From NCBI GenBank assembly GCA_016282215.1, contig JAEEKC010000213.1, forward strand, positions 1 to 6,414: DNA of 6,414 nucleotides, written 5' to 3'. This document shows positions 1 to 5,991 of the stretch, piece after piece. The DNA is from Lachnospiraceae bacterium. GTDB taxonomy: Bacteria > Bacillota > Clostridia > Lachnospirales > Lachnospiraceae. The translations under genes and the position numbers were made by a program. Below the pieces are notes generated by a model. That model worked only from the letters and a program-made list of their open reading frames with translations. It made no database searches and had not been told where the DNA came from. Every line of letters starts with the position of its first letter. Position 1 is the first letter of the stretch.

Positions 1-1
1 C

Positions 2-3000
2 AAGCACACACAGATGTGGCGTTTTGACTGCGACACGGAAGCAGAAACCAGGGAGCGGGAAGATGCCATCAAAGCCCTTTCCGACAGGATCACCGCAGGT
101 TGCACAACAGACCGGGAAAAGGCGCTGGCGGTCAGCCGCTGGCTGGTAAAGAGGATCCGGTATAATACGGAGCATTTTGATGCCTATGATCCGGCGCCCA
201 ACAATACGGAAGTCTGGGCGGTTTACCAGGGTCTGATGGAAAAAGAAAACGCGGCAGCGGATAAAGACAATCCGGAGCCCCATGCTACCACCTGCGGCGG
301 CTATTCCAATATGACCCAGGTGCTTCTGCAGGCCCAGGGCATTCCCGTTGCAACTGTATACAGGCTCAAAAAGCAGGGAGAAACCATTGACCATGAATAC
401 AACATGATCTACCTGGATGGAAAGTGGTGCTGGGCGGATACCACGGCGTCGGATGATCCGAAGGATGATAGCTATCAGCAGGAGATTGAGTGGTTGGATG
501 CAGGGACGGCAGGTTTTGCCTATTCATCCGACCACAGGGTGGATGAACTGCTGTATTGCCCGCGAGGCAGCAGCAAGATCCATAATGCCATTCCCACTGA
601 CATCGCTATCACGGAAGATGTGAAGGACTGGCCGGACCAGAACCCTGCCTCGGCTTATGTCAAGGGAAAAGGAAATGTGGACCCTGACTGGGTACATGAA
701 GTTTCCAAAGAGGAGAAAGAAACGGAGCAGGCAAAGATCGAAAAGCGGCAGCAGGAGTTTCCTGCCATCAGCGAAACAGCAGCAAGCAAGTTTAATTTTG
801 ATGCATCCACCGGGACCATTACCGGGGTGAAAGACAAAAGTCTTACACAGATTTCCATTCCTTCATCTATTAACTCTGTAAGCGTAAAAACCATCGGCAA
901 AGAAGCCTTTGCAAACTGCTACAACCTTACGGCGCTGACCATGCCGGATACCATCACTGAGCTGGGGGCAGGGGCTTTTTCAAACTGCAGGTCCCTAAAA
1001 TATATCCATTTGAGCGAAGGGATCACGGAGATCAAGGGCGCGGTGTATTCCAGTGACGACGACAGCATCTATGAGATGGACAGCGCTAACGGTACTTTTT
1101 CCGGCTGCTCATCCCTGGAGACCATCACCATTCCGAAAAATGTAAAGAGGCTGGGCGGCTATATCTTCAGCGGCTGTGACAATCTCGAAGAGATCCTTTT
1201 TGAAAACTATGATTTTAAGGAGCAGTGCATCGCCACCGATCCGCGGGGCAGTGATGATGATTTTGCTTCCGGGGAAGGGAATATCAGCTGGTATGCCTTT
1301 AAAAATGTGGGCAGGGCGCTGTATGGCCTGGACTTTGATGATTCCTATAAGGGAACGAAATGGCATAAAGCCCTGCAGGAAGTAAAGCTTTCAGATGACT
1401 GGCGGCAGAATATTTTAAATGTTTATGATTCCCAGCTTGATTACAGGGAAGGCTTTTCGCCCTATTATGTGGGCGGCATGAATACCAAAGCCTACCGGGT
1501 GCCGGCCCAGGCTTCCTACTGGGAGTGGGGGCATTTTTCCGAGGCGGGAAAATTCCACGGCATTGACGGCACCACCTGGTGCTATGCCTTTACCCAGTGG
1601 GCCTATGCCATGGCCGGGATCCCGCTGGATGTTTCCAGTACTTATTACACCTGGGATAAACTGAAATTTGCAGGCGGGACTTATATGCCCCAGCCCGGTG
1701 ATATCATCGGCGTGGGAAAAAGCCATGTGGCGATGATCGGACAGATCACGGAAAACGGTGAGTATGTGGACATTCGCATCATCAACGGAAATCATCCCAA
1801 CCGAAATGTAGGAAAGGAACTGGTCAGATACCAAAAGAGTTCCGGCAAGGCTTTGTCTATGTATGATGAAAAAACAAATGCCTGGGAGGACTTAGGAGAG
1901 GATTCGGATGATTACAAGATCCGGTCTGTATACTGTCCTGACTTTTCATCCGTAACAACGCACACACTGACCCTGGATCCCGGGGAAGGAACCGTTTCCT
2001 ATGGGATAAAAGTCATTGCAGAAGGTGCGGTTTATGGTGCCCTTCCGGATGCACAGCGGGGAGGCTGTCTTTTTGATGGCTGGTATACGTCGGCAAGCGG
2101 CGGAGAAAAAGTACTGCCTTATCAGACCTATAAACTGACCGGAAACCAGACGCTCTATGCCCATTATACGAAGGCGACCGGGGCGGTCACATCCATTACT
2201 CCGGTGGGAGAAAATATCACAGTTTCCGTCAAAGGGAAACGCCAGCTTTCCGTGATCCTGACGCCGGCTCAGTCAGACCGTTTGGTACTGTCATGGAGAA
2301 GTTCGGATACGGATATCGTAACGGTGGATTCTGACGGCGAGATCAGGGGCGTAGCTGAGGGCAGCGCCATCATTGAAGTCCGGGGACCGGATGCACCTTT
2401 CAGCGTTTATATCCCCGTGACCGTAAAAGGTGATAAAAACGATACATCAGGCCAAAGCAGCACAGCCTATGTGATCGATGGCGCCCAGTGGACTTTTGAT
2501 AAAGAGAGCGGAACCATCCTTTCTGTTTCGAGTGACTGGAAGGGCGGTCAGATCCCGTCCGTCATCGACGGCGTGGCAGTAAAAGCCATCGGAAATACCG
2601 TGGGATGCAGCAATAAGAATATCAAATTTGTGATCCTGCCGGAGGGCATCACCTCTGTGGGGGACAATGCTTTTTCCTCCTGCCATTCCCTGGAAAGCAT
2701 CACGCTTCCTGCGTCTCTTACCTATGTGGGACAATATGCTTTCAGCGGCTGCGACCAGCTGACGGACATCAGCGTAGCAGGTACGGAAACGGCGGGAGAT
2801 CTTGGCAAGATCCGTTGTGACTCTTATGCCTTTGGCGGAACGCCGGCTGCCAGCCCTGATTTCAGCGAGCCTTATAAAAACAGTACCTACTATCAGAAAC
2901 TGATGGATGTGGATCTGACCGGGGATTTTGTCACGGATGCAATGGCTATCGCAGCCTCCCAGGAAGGTTACCATGAGGGCGACAGCTTTGATGAACTGGG

Positions 3001-5068
3001 TGGGGAGAATCTGTCCGGCGACGGCGAGTATTGCGAAATGAATTATTTCAAAAACTCACCGGACTGGCTCTGGCATCCTGACAACTACGGCTATTACCGC
3101 TGGGGCGGCTGGTGCGGCATTTTCTGCCAGTGGGCTTATGCCCTGGCGGGAACGCCGGATGAAGTGATGGATGTCTTTGCCTATAAGCATCAGCTGTCCC
3201 ATACCTGGGACACCACGGTCTATGCGAAAAAAGGCGGCACCTACGAACTGAAAAAGGGCGACCTGATCCATTTCAACTATGGACATTATGCCATGGTGAT
3301 CGCAGTGCGCTATGATGCGGCAAGTGACGAGATTGAAATCGATACATGGAACGGCAATCCGGATGTGGCGCTTGAGACATATACCTTTACGGCATCCACC
3401 GGCCTGTATCACCATACCATGAACGATAAGGAGTATTACCTGGCCTGGTATGTGCCCGTGACACCTGAGGCGGCAGCAGATGTGGCAGATTATCTGATCG
3501 CCTTTGATGCCACAGGCGGAACGGTTTCTACGGCATCCAAAAAGGTATATGAAGGAGCTTATTACGGGATCCTGCCGGTACCGGCAAAAACCGGCTATAC
3601 CTTTGGCGGCTGGTATACGGATAAGAGCGGAAGAGGAAAACAGATCACGCCCTACAGCACCGTAAGGCTTAACGGAAATGTAACCTTGTATGCGAAGTGG
3701 ATCGGCAGCGGCGGAAAGGTATGGATCGATCCGAGTGATACAGCTTCCTGCACCTGCGATGAAACCGGAAAACATACCCTGCAGAAGGTGGGGGCAAAAG
3801 ATCCCACCTGCACCGCTGATGGTAATGCGGCTTATTACCGCTGCACAGCCTGCGGCAGGTATTTTGCATCGCCATCGGGAAAGACAGAACTGATCCAAAG
3901 CGATGTGATCAGAAAAGCCGGACATCTGTTGGAAAAGACGGAAGGGAAAAAAGCGACGCAGGATGAGGACGGCTATCAGCCTTATTATACCTGCACAAGG
4001 TGCGGAAAAATGTTTTCCGATGCAGCAGGAACGAAGGAGATCACAGAGCCGGTTGTGATACCCAAGGGTACATCAGGCGGCGGTGGCGGCGGAAACGGCG
4101 GCAGCGGCGGTGTAGACAGTCCGTCTTATTATATCGTGGATGCAGACGGCTACATCACGAAATGGGATGTTTATGATGTCAGTGTGGCTGTGATCCCGGA
4201 GAAAGTCGGAAATGTGACTGTCCGGGGGATCAAGGCAGATTCCTTTGCCTTCGGGACCAGAACAGTGCTGGAAAAGATCATTTTCCCGAGTACGCTCACG
4301 GATATCGGAAAATATGCCTTCTGGTCCTGCGTGAACCTGAAGGAACTGAATATCCCCGATACCGTAACCCGGATCGGAGAATACGCCTTCGGTGTTGCAA
4401 AGGATAGGGCGGACCAATCGAAACTGGCAAAGGCATCCATTGGAAACGGCGTTACCACCATCAGTAAATATGCATTTTTCAACTGCACCTCCCTGACGGA
4501 AGTGACTATCGGCAGCGGGATCAGTAATATAGAGGGTTATGCTTTCTGGAACTGCAGCAACCTGAAAAAAGTTGTGATCAAAGCAAACAGGGATCAGGTG
4601 ACTGTGGGCAAGTACGCCTTCCCTGATTCAGCGCAAATTGTATATGCGGATGATGCGTCTGGTTCCGGTAGCGGTGATATCACATCACCGGCAGACGGAT
4701 CTGACCGGGGTAATACAGGGTCGCAGTCCGGGAGCGGGAATGATACGGCGCAGGCCGGGGATACGCAAACAGCAGTCAAGACACCGGCAAAGGCTGTGAT
4801 CAAATCCGCGAAGAATGTGGCTAAGCGCAGCGTGAAACTGAAACTGAAAAATGCAAAGGCGGACGGATATCAGATCTGGTATGCGACGGACAAGAAGTTC
4901 AAAAAAGGGAAAAAGGCTAAGACAACCGCAAAAATCACCTATACCCTGAAAAAACTGAAAAAGAACAAGACCTATTATATCAAAGTCCGGGCCTATAATA
5001 AAAAGAACGGTGGTGGCCGCGTTTACGGAAAGTGGAGTAAGGTAAAGAAGGTAAAGATTAAGAAATAA
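2..5068 (+). CDS. Giant modular cell-surface protein, 5'-partial: transglutaminase-like, two CHAP-like domains, LRR_5, Big_2, Fn3-like
   Basis: The frame is open from base 2 to the TAA at 5066-5068. The first ATG (base 14, residue 1 here) has no Shine-Dalgarno sequence and no signal peptide follows it, so the gene starts upstream. Visible domains: transglutaminase-like, about 20-180, with Cys94 (CGGYSN), His127 (DHEYN) and Asp142 (WADTT) as the apparent triad; charged linker, 222-250; BspA-type LRR_5, 258-400 (AFANC, TFSGC, IFSGC); CHAP/NlpC-like, 455-642 (Cys523, His571, Asn593); Listeria-Bacteroides repeat, 650-720; Big_2, 722-805; LRR_5, 824-925; second CHAP-like, 965-1148 (Cys1034, His1091, Asn1115); second Listeria-Bacteroides repeat, 1160-1230; two Cys repeats, 1246-1350; Gly-rich linker, 1352-1366; LRR_5, 1371-1545; low-complexity linker, 1548-1587; Lys-rich Fn3-like end, 1588-1684. 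Inferred role: exported adhesion or cell-wall-remodelling protein. There is no LPXTG motif. The domain calls are firm at fold level; substrates and activity are unknown. Confidence 0.9.
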   Translation, partial: KHTQMWRFDCDTEAETREREDAIKALSDRITAGCTTDREKALAVSRWLVKRIRYNTEHFDAYDPAPNNTEVWAVYQGLMEKENAAADKDNPEPHATTCGGYSNMTQVLLQAQGIPVATVYRLKKQGETIDHEYNMIYLDGKWCWADTTASDDPKDDSYQQEIEWLDAGTAGFAYSSDHRVDELLYCPRGSSKIHNAIPTDIAITEDVKDWPDQNPASAYVKGKGNVDPDWVHEVSKEEKETEQAKIEKRQQEFPAISETAASKFNFDASTGTITGVKDKSLTQISIPSSINSVSVKTIGKEAFANCYNLTALTMPDTITELGAGAFSNCRSLKYIHLSEGITEIKGAVYSSDDDSIYEMDSANGTFSGCSSLETITIPKNVKRLGGYIFSGCDNLEEILFENYDFKEQCIATDPRGSDDDFASGEGNISWYAFKNVGRALYGLDFDDSYKGTKWHKALQEVKLSDDWRQNILNVYDSQLDYREGFSPYYVGGMNTKAYRVPAQASYWEWGHFSEAGKFHGIDGTTWCYAFTQWAYAMAGIPLDVSSTYYTWDKLKFAGGTYMPQPGDIIGVGKSHVAMIGQITENGEYVDIRIINGNHPNRNVGKELVRYQKSSGKALSMYDEKTNAWEDLGEDSDDYKIRSVYCPDFSSVTTHTLTLDPGEGTVSYGIKVIAEGAVYGALPDAQRGGCLFDGWYTSASGGEKVLPYQTYKLTGNQTLYAHYTKATGAVTSITPVGENITVSVKGKRQLSVILTPAQSDRLVLSWRSSDTDIVTVDSDGEIRGVAEGSAIIEVRGPDAPFSVYIPVTVKGDKNDTSGQSSTAYVIDGAQWTFDKESGTILSVSSDWKGGQIPSVIDGVAVKAIGNTVGCSNKNIKFVILPEGITSVGDNAFSSCHSLESITLPASLTYVGQYAFSGCDQLTDISVAGTETAGDLGKIRCDSYAFGGTPAASPDFSEPYKNSTYYQKLMDVDLTGDFVTDAMAIAASQEGYHEGDSFDELGGENLSGDGEYCEMNYFKNSPDWLWHPDNYGYYRWGGWCGIFCQWAYALAGTPDEVMDVFAYKHQLSHTWDTTVYAKKGGTYELKKGDLIHFNYGHYAMVIAVRYDAASDEIEIDTWNGNPDVALETYTFTASTGLYHHTMNDKEYYLAWYVPVTPEAAADVADYLIAFDATGGTVSTASKKVYEGAYYGILPVPAKTGYTFGGWYTDKSGRGKQITPYSTVRLNGNVTLYAKWIGSGGKVWIDPSDTASCTCDETGKHTLQKVGAKDPTCTADGNAAYYRCTACGRYFASPSGKTELIQSDVIRKAGHLLEKTEGKKATQDEDGYQPYYTCTRCGKMFSDAAGTKEITEPVVIPKGTSGGGGGGNGGSGGVDSPSYYIVDADGYITKWDVYDVSVAVIPEKVGNVTVRGIKADSFAFGTRTVLEKIIFPSTLTDIGKYAFWSCVNLKELNIPDTVTRIGEYAFGVAKDRADQSKLAKASIGNGVTTISKYAFFNCTSLTEVTIGSGISNIEGYAFWNCSNLKKVVIKANRDQVTVGKYAFPDSAQIVYADDASGSGSGDITSPADGSDRGNTGSQSGSGNDTAQAGDTQTAVKTPAKAVIKSAKNVAKRSVKLKLKNAKADGYQIWYATDKKFKKGKKAKTTAKITYTLKKLKKNKTYYIKVRAYNKKNGGGRVYGKWSKVKKVKIKK
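272..460 (+). other. Transglutaminase-like catalytic core within the giant protein
   Basis: Residues 87-149 hold the signature of the bacterial transglutaminase-like superfamily. There is a Cys in TTCGGYSNM (Cys94), then a His in DHEYNMIYLDGKWCW (His127), then an Asp in WADTT (Asp142). The order and spacing match the papain-like Cys-His-Asp triad of that family, where the usual pattern is CxGY/F, then HxWNxVxLDGKWxxVDxT. In this position in Clostridia surface proteins the domain may act as a protease, an amidase or a cross-linking enzyme, and the sequence alone does not decide. All three catalytic residues are present, so activity is plausible. Confidence 0.85.
785..2173 (+). repeat. Duplicated cassette, copy 1: LRR_5 - CHAP-like - Listeria-Bacteroides repeat
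   Basis: Residues 258-720. The copy opens with an FDxxTGTI segment (262-269), followed by BspA-type repeats (IPSSINSVSVKTIG, then AF/TF/IF-SxC turns). A connecting helix runs YKGTKWHKAL to LDYREG. The catalytic-type domain has TWCYAFTQWAYAMAG around Cys523, PGDIIGVGKSHVAMIG with His571 and INGN with Asn593. It closes with a Listeria-Bacteroides repeat (FDGWYT, TLYAHY). The same order and matching segments recur at 2483-3703. Protein-level similarity is clear but diverged, so this is an old duplication rather than a recent DNA repeat. Confidence 0.8.
2483..3703 (+). repeat. Duplicated cassette, copy 2: LRR_5 - CHAP-like - Listeria-Bacteroides repeat
   Basis: Residues 824-1230. Segments corresponding to copy 1 are WTFDKESGTI (826-835), IDGVAVKAIG, AFSSC and AFSGC turns, the helix YKNSTYYQKL to GYHEG, GGWCGIFCQWAYALAG (Cys1034), KKGDLIHFNYGHYAMV (His1091), WNGN (Asn1115), and FGGWYT with TLYAKW in the closing Listeria-Bacteroides repeat. 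It differs from copy 1 by having fewer LRR turns and a second cysteine (Cys1038) four residues after the presumed nucleophile, where copy 1 has Thr527. All three candidate active-site residues are retained, so both copies could be functional. Confidence 0.8.
3773..4063 (+). repeat. Tandem pair of about 48-residue Cys-containing repeats
   Basis: Residues 1254-1300 and 1303-1350 align with each other. Both run H-L-x3-K to DG-x4-YYxCTxCGxxF, then a Ser/Asp-Gly-x-x-E end. Copy 1 has Cys1266, Cys1277 and Cys1280, with Cys1246 and Cys1248 just upstream. Copy 2 keeps only the CxxC pair (Cys1327, Cys1330), and Gln1316 replaces the upstream Cys. Similar repeats are common in Lachnospiraceae surface proteins, often next to Listeria-Bacteroides repeats. 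The CxxC pairs could bind zinc or form disulfides; neither is shown. A short poly-glycine linker (4067-4111) follows. Confidence 0.7.
4775..5065 (+). other. Lys-rich Fn3-like C-terminal module of the giant protein
   Basis: Residues 1588-1684. The segment has the beta-strand pattern of a fibronectin type III domain (VKLKLKNAKADGYQIWYAT, then TYYIKVRAY, then YGKWSKVKKVKI). I count 32 Lys and 3 Arg in 97 residues against two acidic residues. Modules like this end many Clostridia surface proteins. With no sorting motif or C-terminal membrane helix, I infer charge-based retention on anionic wall polymers as a possible anchoring mode. Confidence 0.7.
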
Positions 5069-5104
5069 GTCCGGAAATGGATTTATAAATACATAGAAAA
5101 GAAA

Positions 5105-5197
5105 TCCGTATCAGAACTCAATTTTTTCTGTACAAAAGCGCGTTTAGATTGTATAATTCTGTATCAGACGGATTGTTTTAGTTTGTTCTGAAACAGA
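5105..5197. promoter_or_regulatory. Iterated TCTG-N3-CAGA inverted repeats around the promoter (candidate operator array)
   Basis: Exact copies of the 11-bp form TCTG-N3-CAGA lie at 5158-5168 (TCTGTATCAGA) and 5187-5197 (TCTGAAACAGA). TCCGTATCAGA at 5105-5115 differs from the first by one base. A half-site TCTGTACAAAA lies at 5127-5137, overlapping the -35 box. Start-to-start distances are 22, 31 and 29 bp. The copies flank the -35 box, abut the -10 box over the expected start point, and sit in the leader. This looks like an array of dimer-binding sites for a repressor, but I do not match it to a known operator, and it could be chance in AT-rich DNA. Confidence 0.4.
5129..5157 (+). promoter_or_regulatory. 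Candidate sigma-A promoter for the scaffold/GGGtGRT operon
   Basis: A perfect -10 box TATAAT lies at 5152-5157. Exactly 17 bp upstream is TGTACA (5129-5134), matching the -35 consensus at four of six positions. Transcription would begin near 5164, giving a leader of about 64 nt before the ATG at 5228. The surrounding sequence is AT-rich, unlike the flanking genes. The -10 box abuts an inverted repeat at 5158-5168, which suggests control by a repressor, though no regulator is identified. Confidence 0.6.
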
Positions 5198-5211
5198 TCA
5201 TATAAATTCTC

Positions 5212-5220
5212 AAAGGAGGT
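5212..5220 (+). promoter_or_regulatory. Strong Shine-Dalgarno sequence for the scaffold gene
   Basis: AAAGGAGGT contains AAGGAGGT, which is fully complementary to the 16S rRNA tail. Its AGGAGG core ends 8 nt before the ATG at 5228. It fixes that start codon and implies strong translation. Confidence 0.9.
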
Positions 5221-5227
5221 CTATTAC

Positions 5228-5920
5228 ATGATTTATTCAACAGAAGTGAAAGCTATGTGTCCGGTACATCAGGGCGCAAAACACGGCGCAGCTCCCATTC
5301 CCGAGGAAGCAAAATGGGTAAAGGCTAAGGAAGTGAAAGACATTTCCGGTTATACCCATGGTATCGGCTGGTGTGCACCTCAGCAGGGCTGCTGCAAGTT
5401 GTCCCTGAACGTAAAGGACGGTATCATCCAGGAAGCATTGGTTGAGACCATCGGATGCTCCGGTATGACACATTCCGCAGCTATGGCATCTGAGATCCTT
5501 CCCGGACTGACAGTTCTCGAAGCACTCAATACCGATCTGGTATGCGATGCCATCAATACAGCAATGAGAGAACTATTCCTTCAGATCGTTTACGGTCGTA
5601 CACAGAGCGCGTTCTCAGAGGATGGTCTTCAGATCGGTGCAGGTCTGGAAGATCTGGGTAAGGGCGCAAGATCCATGGTAGGTACAACCTATGGTACACT
5701 GGAAAAAGGTCCGAGATACCTTGAGCTGACCGACGGATACATTACCCACCTGGCACTGGATGAAGACGATGAGATCATCGGCTACAAGTACATCAACTTC
5801 GGCAAGATGATGGACTTCATCAAAGCAGGCGATGATGCAGTAACTGCAGTTGAGAAGGCATCCGGACAGTATGGCCGTGTTGCAGACGCAGTGAAACTGA
5901 TCGATCCCCGTAAAGAGTAA
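5228..5920 (+). CDS. NifU/IscU-like iron-sulfur cluster assembly scaffold protein
   Basis: A 230-residue soluble protein with no signal peptide or membrane segment, so probably cytoplasmic. Residues about 45-115 resemble the NifU N-terminal/IscU fold: GCCKLSLNVKDGIIQEALVE, then TIGCSGMTHSAAMASEIL, then a helical stretch, matching the IscU order of Cys region, strand, second Cys (Cys77) and helix. Cysteines are at 11, 49, 55, 56, 77 and 106. The usual CGD motif is absent; a GCC doublet (Cys55, Cys56) lies nearby, so the ligand set may differ. The protein is longer than IscU (about 130 residues), with an extra C-terminal half (about 125-230). The start is set by a perfect ribosome binding site. 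It sits 71 bp upstream of a GGGtGRT-family gene, its usual partner in Clostridia. Role inferred from family: holding or delivering Fe-S clusters to an unknown recipient. The family call is solid; the exact function is not. Confidence 0.85.
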   Translation: MIYSTEVKAMCPVHQGAKHGAAPIPEEAKWVKAKEVKDISGYTHGIGWCAPQQGCCKLSLNVKDGIIQEALVETIGCSGMTHSAAMASEILPGLTVLEALNTDLVCDAINTAMRELFLQIVYGRTQSAFSEDGLQIGAGLEDLGKGARSMVGTTYGTLEKGPRYLELTDGYITHLALDEDDEIIGYKYINFGKMMDFIKAGDDAVTAVEKASGQYGRVADAVKLIDPRKE

Positions 5921-5979
5921 ATGTTGGCAGGATGAGTTTTTGATCCCATATTTTTGACATTTATTAGGTTAATTTAAGA

Positions 5980-5984
5980 AAGGA
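5980..5984 (+). promoter_or_regulatory. Ribosome binding site of the GGGtGRT-family gene
   Basis: AAGGA lies 7 nt before the ATG at 5992 and supports that start. It is weaker than the site of the upstream scaffold gene. Confidence 0.75.
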
Positions 5985-5991
5985 AAAGAAA

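Noticed and set aside
14..16. ATG at 14 as the start codon of the giant protein
   Set aside because: The frame is open to the left edge, no ribosome binding site precedes it, and no signal peptide follows in a protein that looks secreted. The real start is upstream of the window.
3056..3925. Long minus-strand open frame (289 codons) opposite the giant gene
   Set aside because: It lies wholly antisense to well-supported domains, its translation resembles no family and is rich in Cys, Arg, Ile and His, as shadow frames of this codon usage are, and no ribosome binding site was evident.
4067..4111. GGC-rich stretch as a DNA repeat or recombination site
   Set aside because: It encodes a poly-glycine/serine linker between domains and is explained by protein-level flexibility.
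5079..5127. Possible intrinsic terminator after the giant gene (GGATTT at 5079-5084, AAATCC at 5102-5107, T-run at 5122-5127)
   Set aside because: The stem is only 6-7 bp and AT-rich with a 17-nt loop, and the T-run begins 14 nt after the stem. This is not a credible terminator.
5201..5206. TATAAA as an alternative -10 box for the scaffold gene
   Set aside because: No -35 match at suitable spacing, and the start point would fall on the Shine-Dalgarno sequence.
5954..5959. Perfect TTGACA as a -35 box before the GGGtGRT-family gene
   Set aside because: There is no -10-like hexamer 16-18 bp downstream, and transcription would start at or inside the ribosome binding site. Read-through from the upstream promoter is more likely.
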